This document shows, piece by piece, positions 23,147-32,398 of a DNA stretch of 64,000 nucleotides. The stretch is from a virus, in IMG/VR virus record IMGVR_UViG_3300010935_000101, positions 1 to 64,000 of that record; one strand, 5' to 3'. The notes below the pieces were generated by a model that was not told the DNA's origin, did not search any database, and saw nothing but the letters and a program-made list of their open reading frames with translations. How positions within the stretch are numbered: position 1 is the stretch's first letter; each line of letters opens with the position of its first letter. The position numbers were made by a program, and so were the translations under genes.

Positions 23147-23512
23147 ATGGGAAGATATATAAGTGGAGATATTAAACATATGTTCTGGATTGGAACACAG
23201 AACTCTGATGCAGCAAGTCAATTTGGTGGAGAAGAAGAAAATAACTCTATTCCTTATCATTATGGCTCAATGGAAGATTTTGATGTAGAGCGACTCAATA
23301 AATTAATTAAACAATTAAATAAAAAGTATAATGATATAGTACACTTAGAAACAGAGCCAGGCTATTTATATGGCGAAGAGGATGAAGGATTTGATGAGGG
23401 ATGGTGGGAACTAGTACAAAATGATACATTAGTAGCAGATGTACAGTTGGGACTACGAATATATCAGTGCATAAAGAAAAATGGAAGTTGCTCATTTGAA
23501 GCAGAAATATAA
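23147..23512 (+). CDS. acidic hypothetical protein, 121 aa
   Basis: Starts 7 bases after AAAAGGATAG. Acidic with a Gly/Glu/Asp-rich centre (YGEEDEGFDEGWWELV). A start like GRYISGDIKHMFWIGTQNSDAASQFGG is reminiscent of conserved small phage proteins, but no named family is assigned. It is the last gene before the DNA polymerase. Confidence 0.5.
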   Translation: MGRYISGDIKHMFWIGTQNSDAASQFGGEEENNSIPYHYGSMEDFDVERLNKLIKQLNKKYNDIVHLETEPGYLYGEEDEGFDEGWWELVQNDTLVADVQLGLRIYQCIKKNGSCSFEAEI

Positions 23513-23564
23513 TAAAACCGTACTTAAGGGTCAAGTAAAAATAGAAGAATAAAAAAGGTTTAAT

Positions 23565-26228
23565 ATGACAATATTATTAACAGAATTACCAGAAAATTAT
23601 GAAACAGATATTCGAACTCAACTATTAGAACGATTTGGTTTGGATAAAGCCAAATTTAACTTGAAGCTAATTCACCAATTACCATATTCGGATCTCGGAT
23701 ACGAAATCAACCATTTACCAGCACCAATTCTAACAGATTATTGGGGAATCAAGGATTCCTCAGTAATTCGAGTCGACGACTGTGGTGATGTAGCAGTAGT
23801 TGCAGAAGTTATTGCATCTCAATACATTGAACCAGTAGTGCACTTTTGTGATGAATTGGAAGTTGCTAAGCGTTGGCTAGCCCGCTATGATGCAGACTTC
23901 CATACAGTAGCAGTTGACTTTGAATCAAGAGATTTAACTTTACCACAATTCAACAAACTCACAATGCTATCTATTGGTTGGAATTTACTTAAGTCTACTG
24001 TGATTGTATTTGCTAACCAGGAATTACAGGACTATGTGCTGAACTGGCTAGTGACTACTAAAGTCCGACAAATCTGGCATAATGCACTGTTTGACCTGAA
24101 GTTCGTGAAATACTACACTAACAAGTTACCATTGAATATTGAGGATTCCCAACTGTTAGCAGCAGTGTACAACAATAATGTGGACCCTCAAAAGCGTAAG
24201 TCTGGACTTAAGGCATTATCTGGCACACTCTATCAAGATTGGGCTAACGACAAAGGCTCCTTTGATTTATTTGACACTACACTGAATCACAAAGTGACTA
24301 ACTTGCATTATGTAGGAACTGGAGATTCATCTAAGTACAACCTATCTCTTATTAAGTATGCAGGTATTGATACACCAGCAACTAAGCTTGCTTGGGAACG
24401 CTTTGATACTGAACCAGCAAACCCCAACTATTGGGTGCCGGTAACTTCTGAGCCTAGATATAACATTGAACAATTTAACCAACGGTACTATTATGAATTT
24501 ATTCTTAAACCTGCAATACCAGTAATTATTGAGATGATTATGAATGGACAAGCAATTGACTTATCCAAGGTAGATAAACTCAAGTCCGAAGTTGATGCTT
24601 TTAACAAGCTGACTTTGGAAACTATTAGTGCTTTTCCTATGATTAAGCAATTTCAGGATCGAGTTGACCAACTACGGATTGATAAGTTTTTAGCACCTGT
24701 TCGCAAGGCTATGAAGGTCCCTAAGTATGCAGGTTACAAGAACAATATAGCAATGCGGACTTGGATTGTCAACTATTTTGATGGTACAACTTTCGACAAA
24801 ATAAGTGCTATTGATCTAAAGACTATTGAAACACCAATTGCTAAGTTATTATTTAACAAAGAATTTGATGACCCTTTAGTCAAGTCTGGAGCAGATGCTT
24901 ACGAAGTTGCTGAGTTCTTACGACAAAACACCAAAGCCAATCGCATTGATAAACTGGAACATCCAGAAAAGTACATCCAAATAGGGTTTAACCCTTGGAA
25001 TTACCAGCAATTAACACAGATGTGGCTTGAGTTTGGTTTAACTTCTTATAAGATATCCAAAGACACTGGGCAAATGTCATTTGACTCTAAAGTCCTTAAA
25101 GAACTATCTAAGACTACAACTGGTGAACCCCAACAAATAATCAAGCATTACCTGGAAGTAGCACAATCTAAAAATATGATTACACAGTACATTCCTAAAT
25201 ACTACGGATCAACTGTAGAAGGTAGACTACATTACTCACTTCGACTAATGGGAACTTTCACAGGTAGACTGTCTGGTAAAGCAAGCGGTGACAAACTGGA
25301 AGCCCCAATGAAGCACCAACTGGGGGCCAACGGTGTTACGCAGCCTGTTGGGCACAAAGTCTATGGTAAAACTGTTAAGTCTATGTTTATAGCACCACCA
25401 GGTCGTATCTTAATTGCAGTTGATTATAATGGCTTGGAAAACCATATTAACGCTTGTCTTACCAAAGATGCTACCACTATTAAGTTACTTAGCCCTGATC
25501 AAGAAACTGGACTTATGTGGGATATGCACACGTTGCATAGTACCATATTTTTCAAGGAAGACTGGGAAGTGATTACTGGACAACCTTTCGAGGATACTAT
25601 CCAGTATAACAAGATGTGTCATAAACTTACGGACACTAATTCTGATGCAAAAGCACTTAGGACTAAGTCTAAACCAATTACATTCAAGCTTGCTTATGGA
25701 GGGTTTCCAGACTCTCACAAAGGCGGTTCAATTACTCAAGAAATATTTGATCGCTATCATACTGAGTTGTACCCTGGAGTTGCTGCATTCCGTGAGGATT
25801 ATGTGGTACCTACTTCTCAAGACCAAAAATATTTACATCTCAATTGGGGACTACGAGTTTACTCTAGTAATCCAAAGGGGGATTTATTACCTCTGAATAA
25901 TGCAAACTTTCAGGGATATTCTGATATAACATTAATTGCAGCAACGAATTTTCGTAAGCAGTATTTAGCTGAAGGTAACCCGCATGGGATACTAGGACTA
26001 AACATAATTCATGATGCTCTTTATTACGAACTAGAGTGTAAAGCAGAAGCAATCAAGTGGGTTAATGACAATCTTATTGCAACCATGGTACCAGACTTTT
26101 TACAGAACCAAACTGTTCACCTCAGAGCTGAGTGTGACATTGGGTTTAACCAGAAGGATATGGTAACATTACCAAATAATGCTTCAATTGAGCAAATTAA
26201 TGAAGCACTAACTAAGTTGAATACTTAG
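23565..26228 (+). CDS. DNA polymerase, family A with 3'-5' exonuclease, 887 aa
   Basis: The exonuclease domain shows motif I VDFESRD near residue 117, motif II HNALFD near 172 and motif III YAGID near 265. The polymerase domain has motif A AVDYNGLEN near 618 (usual form DYSQIE), motif B RTKSKPITFKLAYGG near 699-713 and motif C IIHDALYYE near 815. All catalytic acids are present, so both proofreading and synthesis should work. No 5' nuclease domain is visible. This is the replicative polymerase, comparable to N4 gp39 in type and place. The start follows AAAAAAGGTTTAAT. Confidence 0.95.
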   Translation: MTILLTELPENYETDIRTQLLERFGLDKAKFNLKLIHQLPYSDLGYEINHLPAPILTDYWGIKDSSVIRVDDCGDVAVVAEVIASQYIEPVVHFCDELEVAKRWLARYDADFHTVAVDFESRDLTLPQFNKLTMLSIGWNLLKSTVIVFANQELQDYVLNWLVTTKVRQIWHNALFDLKFVKYYTNKLPLNIEDSQLLAAVYNNNVDPQKRKSGLKALSGTLYQDWANDKGSFDLFDTTLNHKVTNLHYVGTGDSSKYNLSLIKYAGIDTPATKLAWERFDTEPANPNYWVPVTSEPRYNIEQFNQRYYYEFILKPAIPVIIEMIMNGQAIDLSKVDKLKSEVDAFNKLTLETISAFPMIKQFQDRVDQLRIDKFLAPVRKAMKVPKYAGYKNNIAMRTWIVNYFDGTTFDKISAIDLKTIETPIAKLLFNKEFDDPLVKSGADAYEVAEFLRQNTKANRIDKLEHPEKYIQIGFNPWNYQQLTQMWLEFGLTSYKISKDTGQMSFDSKVLKELSKTTTGEPQQIIKHYLEVAQSKNMITQYIPKYYGSTVEGRLHYSLRLMGTFTGRLSGKASGDKLEAPMKHQLGANGVTQPVGHKVYGKTVKSMFIAPPGRILIAVDYNGLENHINACLTKDATTIKLLSPDQETGLMWDMHTLHSTIFFKEDWEVITGQPFEDTIQYNKMCHKLTDTNSDAKALRTKSKPITFKLAYGGFPDSHKGGSITQEIFDRYHTELYPGVAAFREDYVVPTSQDQKYLHLNWGLRVYSSNPKGDLLPLNNANFQGYSDITLIAATNFRKQYLAEGNPHGILGLNIIHDALYYELECKAEAIKWVNDNLIATMVPDFLQNQTVHLRAECDIGFNQKDMVTLPNNASIEQINEALTKLNT

Positions 26229-26369
26229 TAATTTTATAACACCAGATAATTTCTTATACGTGTATAAACTAACTGAACGTAATACAGTATAGAAATAACA
26301 TTAGGTCATCAACAATTGACAAGTTGACGGTAAGTAGCTTCTTAACTGGAGGTTCGCCTATTTTTACAT

Positions 26370-26458
26370 AGTGTGTTGGCTGAGTTGGCTTAAGGCAGCA
26401 GATTGCTAATTTGTCGAGTGTAACAGCTCCGAGGGTTCGAATCCCTCACACACTGCCA
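26370..26458 (+). tRNA. tRNA-Ser (anticodon GCU)
   Basis: Acceptor AGTGTGT (26370-26376) pairs with ACACACT (26448-26454), then discriminator G and an encoded CCA. The anticodon loop TTGCTAA gives GCT, reading AGC and AGU codons. A long variable arm (between the anticodon stem and T-arm) and G73 fit serine. The T-arm GAGGG-TTCGAAT-CCCTC is perfect. The preceding 140 bases (26229-26369) hold small hairpins such as TTATAC/GTATAA but no gene. A hairpin RNA follows 16 bases later. Confidence 0.92.
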
Positions 26459-26473
26459 TTTTTATTTAACTAG

Positions 26474-26541
26474 TGTCTTTACTAGTGGGACCACCTTTCA
26501 AGGTTTGGTATAAATTCGTGTGAGTCCCAGCAGTAAAGACA
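26474..26541 (+). ncRNA. 68-nt structured hairpin downstream of tRNA-Ser
   Basis: A perfect ten-pair stem TGTCTTTACT/AGTAAAGACA encloses a second six-pair stem TGGGAC/GTCCCA (26486-26491 and 26524-26529) and an apical ACCT-TTCA-AGGT. There is no T-tract, so it is not a standard terminator. It sits between the tRNA and a gene whose ribosome binding site begins 6 bases after it, suggesting a processing signal, stability element or regulatory leader. Confidence 0.55.
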
Positions 26542-26557
26542 TTAATAAAGGATTACT

Positions 26558-26818
26558 ATGCAAACATTACGAGTAAGTTATAGAATGCAAACAGAACAAG
26601 CAGTTCGAATGAAATTTGAAGGTACTTTGCGTAGTGATGTACTGTACAACTTATCCAACTTAATTGCTAAAGAATTAATCGCTAGTAGAAAAGTTAATAT
26701 TAGTCATATGGAATTACCAACAGATTATAACAACTGTTTTGAGAGTATCACAGAATTTATAGCCTCTATAAATATATCCCCAATACTCCATACTACTATA
26801 GGTCAACCATTTATTTAA
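26558..26818 (+). CDS. hypothetical protein, 86 aa
   Basis: Starts after AAAGGATTACT, right behind the hairpin RNA. Soluble, mixed alpha/beta. Nine bases separate it from the large P-loop protein gene, so the two are probably co-expressed. No family recognised. Confidence 0.5.
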   Translation: MQTLRVSYRMQTEQAVRMKFEGTLRSDVLYNLSNLIAKELIASRKVNISHMELPTDYNNCFESITEFIASINISPILHTTIGQPFI

Positions 26819-26827
26819 AGGAACAAC

Positions 26828-29107
26828 ATGAAAATAGAAGAACAAATTTTAAGCGATTTAAAATCATTAATAAATCAATATGAGTCAGAACTAACATTCC
26901 TACATGGACGTAACATGAATCAGTTTGATACCACACAGTTACCAAACATTATTTTAGATATGGTTAAAATAGCAAATGCTAAAACACCATCATTCTCGAA
27001 TATCTCTGCTATTGCAGTATCTAATTTTGTATTATCACATATGTTTGGTCAACTAAGACCTCGCATTAATGATCCAATTTACTCTGATGATGAGATAGGC
27101 ATTAACACCTATTCGATAATTATTAGCCGTTCTGGATCAGGTAAAGACAGTACCTACAAAGCATTAATGAAAGCAGTAGCACCTGCACATGAATTTATTC
27201 ACAAACAACAACTAATTGAACTGGAAGATAAAGCACTAGCAAAGTTTATTCGTGAAGCAAAGAAAACTCAACCTGACTTTGACGAGACAACAGTAACTAG
27301 ACAGCATTATGAACATCTAATCGATAAACCAGAAACACCAATAACTTCATTGGGTTCAACTCGTGGTGGTTTAACTACTTCACTGAACCGCATGGCTAGG
27401 ATGACATTTGGTACCAAGTCATTATTTGCTTCTGAGCTGGGACTTGCTATCCAATCTAACTCAGCTATTGTGGAAGTACTAGAACTATTTTCGATTCTAT
27501 ATGATATGGGTGAATCCGTAGCTCCTGAATTTAAAACTCAGGAATCTAAAGAAGAATCTGTCAATGGCATGTTTCCTAACCTACTGGGAATTAGTTCACC
27601 AGCACCATTCTATACAGAAGGCAACGTCCGTAAACTATTGGTACCAATGCTTACTACATCTTTAGCTCGTAGAGTTTCAGTTGTATTTAGCAATGCATCG
27701 GAAGAATTTGAGAATGAGCATATTCCAAAGTCACCAACTGAACGTAGAGAATTACAAGCAGCAGCTAGAGTTACTCTCACAAAATTAACTGAGTCACTCA
27801 ATACACATTTTGTAAAGTGCGTTAAACACACTATTGCAGATCCTGTAGTAATGTTTGACGAAGAAGCACAAGCAATTTATGATGATTACAAATCGTATAC
27901 TCAGGATCTTGGTAAGTACTTATTATTGAAGAACGGAGATTCTGTTGAGGGAATTGAGATGTCTGGTAGAGCATTCAAGATGGGTCGTATAGCAGCTACT
28001 TGGACTTTAGCACAGAACAAACGAATCGTTGACAAACAAACTTTAATCGCAGCAATTTACTTCTGTGATTACACTGCACAACACTTAATAAGGTTTTCAG
28101 AAACTTTGGAATTAAAAGATTACGAAATATTCATTAATGACTGGCAACAAGGCTTTATTGACGATATTTTACCTGTAGACCAGGCAATTACCAAAGGTTA
28201 TATAAGTACTAAACATCTTAACAAAATGTCTTTGGAGAATTTCCTTAAACCCGTTAACTCCAAATTGGAGGGTATCGCAACGGTATCGTATAACGACAAG
28301 ATTAATGCTTTTGTATTTGTCCCAGTAATCAAAATCGTCGATGGGGATTACTCATATCGAGCTGTTCCTGGGCATATCACAAATAAACCAATAACCAACC
28401 TGGCGAATAACAAACCTATGGAAGCTCTTGGTAAATTACTTACAGTGGATTCTACTGTCAATCCATTTGTTGAGGATACCACTAATTTTGTTGTATTGCA
28501 TGTAGAGAATTCATTCTTGTCTATGGATATGATTAGCAAGTATTTATCTGCGACACATCATTTCATAGCGACTAGCAAGGATCCAACTAATCACCAAGCA
28601 TTTACTTTGATTATCCCAACTAACTCTGCTATTAAACAAGCGGAGTACAAGTATGTGGCTTTATCAATTGCTAATCAACTGATGCTTAAGATAGCACCAG
28701 AACATTGTGAAAATGATATGCTTTACTATGGACATTCTGGAGCAACTATGTTACAAGCAACCGAATCAGCAAACTTATTTGATATTAGTGGGATTATTGG
28801 TAATCTTGCATCTGGAGCTGATGTTCCATTGCTTGCAACTAAGCCGGACAAACGCCCAAATATCAATCTAATCAACAAATATTTACAGGATGACATCATC
28901 CAACACAAACAATTGCTGATCGACATGTTGGACGCATCTTCTAATCCGTTACTTCTAATGGCAGGCATCGTATATGACATGCGGGTCCATTGGGTACCTG
29001 ATGAGCAAGTTATACCATTTCTAGATTCAGTTAACTCATCACTCATTAAGTCAATTGATGAACAAACTAAGCAGGTTTATTTAATTGAACCTTTTGTAAA
29101 CTTATAA
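26828..29107 (+). CDS. P-loop replication protein, DUF3987-like, 759 aa (N4 gp42 position)
   Basis: A Walker A motif SRSGSGKDS lies near residues 99-107, followed by a helicase-like ATPase region with an ASELGLAIQ segment near 201. The general layout (N-terminal helical region, P-loop near residue 100, then SPAPFY and a C-terminal region) resembles DUF3987 proteins, which replace classical helicases next to primases in phages and plasmids. N4 carries a similarly placed large protein in its replication cluster (gp42 by my recollection). It is followed shortly by the AEP-like primase candidate and the RecA-fold ATPase. Precise enzymatic role is inferred. Confidence 0.6.
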   Translation: MKIEEQILSDLKSLINQYESELTFLHGRNMNQFDTTQLPNIILDMVKIANAKTPSFSNISAIAVSNFVLSHMFGQLRPRINDPIYSDDEIGINTYSIIISRSGSGKDSTYKALMKAVAPAHEFIHKQQLIELEDKALAKFIREAKKTQPDFDETTVTRQHYEHLIDKPETPITSLGSTRGGLTTSLNRMARMTFGTKSLFASELGLAIQSNSAIVEVLELFSILYDMGESVAPEFKTQESKEESVNGMFPNLLGISSPAPFYTEGNVRKLLVPMLTTSLARRVSVVFSNASEEFENEHIPKSPTERRELQAAARVTLTKLTESLNTHFVKCVKHTIADPVVMFDEEAQAIYDDYKSYTQDLGKYLLLKNGDSVEGIEMSGRAFKMGRIAATWTLAQNKRIVDKQTLIAAIYFCDYTAQHLIRFSETLELKDYEIFINDWQQGFIDDILPVDQAITKGYISTKHLNKMSLENFLKPVNSKLEGIATVSYNDKINAFVFVPVIKIVDGDYSYRAVPGHITNKPITNLANNKPMEALGKLLTVDSTVNPFVEDTTNFVVLHVENSFLSMDMISKYLSATHHFIATSKDPTNHQAFTLIIPTNSAIKQAEYKYVALSIANQLMLKIAPEHCENDMLYYGHSGATMLQATESANLFDISGIIGNLASGADVPLLATKPDKRPNINLINKYLQDDIIQHKQLLIDMLDASSNPLLLMAGIVYDMRVHWVPDEQVIPFLDSVNSSLIKSIDEQTKQVYLIEPFVNL

Positions 29108-29116
29108 GGAGTCACT

Positions 29117-29584
29117 ATGGGATGTGATATACACACCAATATTGAATATAGAAAACCAGTAAACTCAAAGCCAGTCTGGACAGATGGAAATGAGTATGGG
29201 CCAAACGAGGATTTTGGGGCGTACCCTGAAGCTTCAGAATTTATGCAAATTAATGAAATATGTGGTAACAGAGATTACCAACTATTCGCAGTATTGGCAA
29301 ATGTTCGTAACTACTATGAGGATCAGATTACACCTTTATCTCAACCAAGAGGAATACCCACCGATTCATGTGAAGCTATTAAAGCGAAACATGAATGTTG
29401 GGATTGTGATGCACATTCAACAAGTTATTACACTTTAGCAGAACTTGTACAAGCACTACCGAATTACCCCATACTTCAAGAACTTGTGGATGCACTACTG
29501 GAACGGTACAAAGTACTATTACCTCAAGACGCTCCACTGATAACATATAATGATTTACGATTTGTTTTTTGGTTCGATAATTAA
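29117..29584 (+). CDS. conserved MGCDIH-type protein, 155 aa
   Basis: The opening MGCDIHTNIEYR, the NRDYQLFAVLANVRN stretch, PLSQPRGIP and CWDCDAHSTSYYTLAEL mark a conserved protein found in phages and bacteria, with no defined function that I know. The conserved Cys, His and Asp residues at the N-terminus and in the D-A-H-S segment suggest a metal site. The start follows AAGGAGTCACT. Confidence 0.65.
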   Translation: MGCDIHTNIEYRKPVNSKPVWTDGNEYGPNEDFGAYPEASEFMQINEICGNRDYQLFAVLANVRNYYEDQITPLSQPRGIPTDSCEAIKAKHECWDCDAHSTSYYTLAELVQALPNYPILQELVDALLERYKVLLPQDAPLITYNDLRFVFWFDN

Positions 29585-29636
29585 CCTAACTATCAGCTAA
29601 TTTATAGTATAATAATACCCTAATTGGAGGCTTTTA

Positions 29637-29867
29637 ATGACTACTCTCGAAGAGATGGAACAGTATATTAATGTTGAGGTTCATTCACGATGCGATTATG
29701 ACATATACTCAACTTTATTGGATTTTATACACCAACAACAGGACCTACTTTGTGATAACTGTCAATTTGACCACTGCGGATGTTCGGTGCAAAACAGCAT
29801 ATTACAAGTTAATTCAGAGGCAACTTTTACTACTTTTGGGTGTAATAGTTTTGAGTCATGCAAGTAA
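29637..29867 (+). CDS. Cys-rich probable zinc-binding protein, 76 aa
   Basis: Starts after TTGGAGGCTTTTA. Helical, acidic N-terminus, then CDNCQFDHCGC and FGCNSF, a likely zinc site resembling that of the protein at 20400. A possible sigma70-type -10 box TATAAT (29608-29613) lies upstream, without a convincing -35. The gene overlaps the following one by 10 bases. Confidence 0.5.
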   Translation: MTTLEEMEQYINVEVHSRCDYDIYSTLLDFIHQQQDLLCDNCQFDHCGCSVQNSILQVNSEATFTTFGCNSFESCK

Positions 29868-30643
29868 CTTTATCAATCCGACCACTTCCAGGCTTCACCA
29901 AGTCCGAACGGGAGGATATCAAGTTCTACACTAAATTTATCAAGTGCAATTTTATAGCTTTAGCTGACCTTTTAACCAAGGACTATATGTACTCCCCATT
30001 TCCGTATCTCGGAATGGAACAAGGGTTACATAACATTTGCGGAGAAGCTCAATTTATTATCCTTGATGTGGACTATACATCTATTAATATTCACCAACGA
30101 CTAATTCAGCTTGCTGATGAGGGACTTGAATGTATTTTAGGAACAACAAGTGACACCACGAATCTATCTAAGTATAGAGTACTTTTACCACTTGATCGCA
30201 CAGTAAACTATAAGGAATACCGTCGATTGGTAGCTGGAGTACGTGAACTCGGGTTGGTACATGATTTGGACCGAGCATCGGAGAAACCTTCTCAGAAGTT
30301 TTACTCTTATGCAGGGTCATTGGTGCTTACCAACAAGGGGTCACCATTAATTGTGGATGATTACATAATAGATGAGCCGGAAATTGTTGAATGTGACTTA
30401 ACTTGTTCGTACGATTTGCATGAGTTACTCACAGAGTTCAGTACTTACTCAACTGCTCCACCAGGTGATCGCACAAGATATTTATTATCAGCTGCTTTCA
30501 AACTGGTCGAGCGTGGAGCTGACAATAAACTATTGGAAGAGGTTATTTTACATTTAAATAACTCATTCTTAATCCCGAAGGATACTAATTCTGTTTATCG
30601 CAGAGTTATTAACTTTATTAAGCAACGAAGGAAGTATTTATGA
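29858..30643 (+). CDS. AEP-like primase candidate, 261 aa (N4 gp43 position)
   Basis: Residues about 70-80 read IILDVDYT, a D-x-D pair on a strand as in archaeo-eukaryotic primases, followed by KYRVLLPLDR near residue 110 and PSQKFYSYAG near residue 148, the order seen in primase N-terminal domains of phage replication proteins. A helical C-terminal region (about 190-260) resembles a PriCT-type extension. A primase is otherwise missing in this replication cluster, and the gene follows the P-loop protein, so priming DNA synthesis is a reasonable inference. The expected conserved His between the D-x-D and the third Asp is not obvious. Confidence 0.5.
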   Translation: MQVTLSIRPLPGFTKSEREDIKFYTKFIKCNFIALADLLTKDYMYSPFPYLGMEQGLHNICGEAQFIILDVDYTSINIHQRLIQLADEGLECILGTTSDTTNLSKYRVLLPLDRTVNYKEYRRLVAGVRELGLVHDLDRASEKPSQKFYSYAGSLVLTNKGSPLIVDDYIIDEPEIVECDLTCSYDLHELLTEFSTYSTAPPGDRTRYLLSAAFKLVERGADNKLLEEVILHLNNSFLIPKDTNSVYRRVINFIKQRRKYL

Positions 30644-31137
30644 AACAATACATAGGAACTAAGGTTATTAACGCAAAGCCAATGACTAAAGGAGCCTACA
30701 ATTTCTTAAGAGGATGGAAACAGCCAGATAACGAACATTCTGTAGAAAAAGGTTACTTAGTAGAATATCTAGATAGTGGAAAACCTTGTCATCCTGATTT
30801 TGACAATTATATCTCTTGGTCACCAAAAAATGTATTTGAAGAAGCTTACAAGCAATCTGGAGAGATAAGTTTTGGTGATGCAATTACTTATCTGAAACTC
30901 GGTAACAAGGTAGCTCGTAAAGGCTGGAATGGTAAAGGCATGTATTTATCATATAAGCCAGGGTACCCTGAAGGAGTGCCCATAAATGCAGTATATGCAA
31001 AAGTACACAATTGTAAAATTGGAGATATCATTAAGTATATGCCATATATTGAGATGAAAACAGCTAACAATTGCTTTATTCCCTGGTTAGCTTCACATAG
31101 TGACATGCTCGCAAATGATTGGGAAATTATTAAATAA
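30640..31137 (+). CDS. tad2: Tad2-family anti-defence protein (DUF2829) with N-terminal phage domain, 165 aa
   Basis: Residues about 75-165 match the DUF2829/Tad2 layout: ISFGDAITYLKLGNKVARKGW, NGKGMYLSY, then PYIEMKTANNCFIPWLAS and DMLANDWEII. Tad2 proteins are known to bind and sequester the signalling nucleotide of the Thoeris defence system (1''-3' gcADPR), and some also bind cyclic dinucleotides of CBASS. The first 70 residues (MKQYIGTKVINAKPMTKGAY, RGWKQP, YISWSPKNVFEEAY) form a separate domain that I recall fused to DUF2829 in other phages; its role is unknown. The start overlaps the primase-like gene by 4 bases. Confidence 0.8.
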   Translation: MKQYIGTKVINAKPMTKGAYNFLRGWKQPDNEHSVEKGYLVEYLDSGKPCHPDFDNYISWSPKNVFEEAYKQSGEISFGDAITYLKLGNKVARKGWNGKGMYLSYKPGYPEGVPINAVYAKVHNCKIGDIIKYMPYIEMKTANNCFIPWLASHSDMLANDWEIIK

Positions 31138-31150
31138 CAAGGAGTCTTAA

Positions 31151-31882
31151 ATGACATTAGAAGGTATCAAACTAGTAGACCGTAAACGACTTTGTAGTCA
31201 CTACCCGGTTTTACTAGCATCGGAAACAGGTTCTGGCAAATCATTTGCCTTTTCACAATTATCACTAGCTGATAAAAAGCGTACATACATACTCAACTTT
31301 GATGGCAAGTCAATCTCGGATGATGATTCTGAGTTCTTGAAAGTATTCCATGACTTTGATGTCAAGGATATTGACATGGTCGATAAAATTGAACAGCAAA
31401 TCATAACAGTTTTAGCTGATGATAGAGTTGACAGACTACTTCTTGACACATTCACTCTGATGACTAAATTATTCAACAGATGGGCAGCTCAGCATTTTAC
31501 TGGATTTGATATCTGGAATGGATATAATAATGCCATTACACAGATTCTTGAGTGTGTTAAATCTGCAACATTAACTTATGGCAAATTTACTTATGTGGCA
31601 GCCCATTACCCACCAAGACTTGGGATGGCACCAAACTCTAAACGCTATGTAACAACAAAGGGCAAAGAGCACACAAATGTCATTGAAGAATCATTCAGTA
31701 CTGTTGTAGAAACAGTTATGGAAGACCACGCATTCAAGTATTCTTGTGATGTATTTGATGAATCTAACACCACTAAAACTAAGCTAGTCGAGGGAGCATT
31801 CAAATTTGTAAGAAAATCAACAGATGATCTTGAACAAGTCTTAACTAGAACTAAAAAAGTGGTTGATGAGCAGTTGGTATAA
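31151..31882 (+). CDS. RecA-fold ATPase, Sak4-like recombination protein, 243 aa (N4 gp44 position)
   Basis: Walker A ASETGSGKSF lies near residues 22-31 and Walker B RLLLDTF near 96-102, with a following VAAHYPPR strand. Size and motif order fit the phage RecA-like ATPases (Sak4 type) that assist single-strand annealing together with a phage SSB. The probable SSB gene lies three genes downstream, which supports this reading. The start follows AAGGAGTCTTAA. Confidence 0.7.
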   Translation: MTLEGIKLVDRKRLCSHYPVLLASETGSGKSFAFSQLSLADKKRTYILNFDGKSISDDDSEFLKVFHDFDVKDIDMVDKIEQQIITVLADDRVDRLLLDTFTLMTKLFNRWAAQHFTGFDIWNGYNNAITQILECVKSATLTYGKFTYVAAHYPPRLGMAPNSKRYVTTKGKEHTNVIEESFSTVVETVMEDHAFKYSCDVFDESNTTKTKLVEGAFKFVRKSTDDLEQVLTRTKKVVDEQLV

Positions 31883-31884
31883 TC

Positions 31885-32091
31885 ATGGATACTTATGACA
31901 TACAAATAGTAGAGCATGTCAATTATGTAGCTAATATTGAAGCAGAATCTCAGGAGGCTGCTGAACAATTAGCTATTAAGGACATTAACAATCCAGCATT
32001 TGATTGGGTTCGTATGACAGGCGGAAGTCCTTGTGAAGTTTGCCTTGAAGACGGGGATTACGAATCAACTGACAATTTAAAGGCCGATTAA
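31885..32091 (+). CDS. acidic hypothetical protein, 68 aa
   Basis: Starts two bases after the ATPase stop. It opens with a beta-alpha pattern (YDIQIVEHVNYVANIEAESQEAAEQLA), a layout seen in many tiny phage proteins with an antiparallel sheet and a helix. No known function. One-base overlap with the next gene. Confidence 0.5.
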   Translation: MDTYDIQIVEHVNYVANIEAESQEAAEQLAIKDINNPAFDWVRMTGGSPCEVCLEDGDYESTDNLKAD

Positions 32092-32321
32092 TGAACTCAC
32101 TAACCAACAAGCAAATTAGGGAACTAATGACTGAGTTCTCACCATCTCCTGGTTTTGTTCTCAAACTAACTAGAGCAGAATTTGAAGAATTAGTTGAGGA
32201 TGCAACAGATATTGATATATCAGAGCGTCCTGAATCCAATGGCAAACGTCTTAAGTTCATATTGAAGGAAGCTTTTGATGAACAAGTAAATGCCTTAATT
32301 ACAGCTCTTAGGGCTGTTTGA
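32091..32321 (+). CDS. hypothetical protein, 76 aa
   Basis: Starts after AAAGGCCGATTA, coupled to the previous stop by one base (TAATG). Helical and acidic. No family recognised. About 75 bases follow before the SSB gene, without an obvious element. Confidence 0.45.
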   Translation: MNSLTNKQIRELMTEFSPSPGFVLKLTRAEFEELVEDATDIDISERPESNGKRLKFILKEAFDEQVNALITALRAV

Positions 32322-32398
32322 CCGCCTGTCAATAACTGTAGCAACTTTTAGTATAGGTGCAGCTTCGGCTGGAATCAATTAATAACAAAGGAGTAATA

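Noticed and set aside
26306-26365. A second tRNA before tRNA-Ser (GGAGGTTCGCCT stretch)
   Set aside because: A T-loop-like TTCG is present, but no acceptor stem, anticodon arm or D-arm can be paired.
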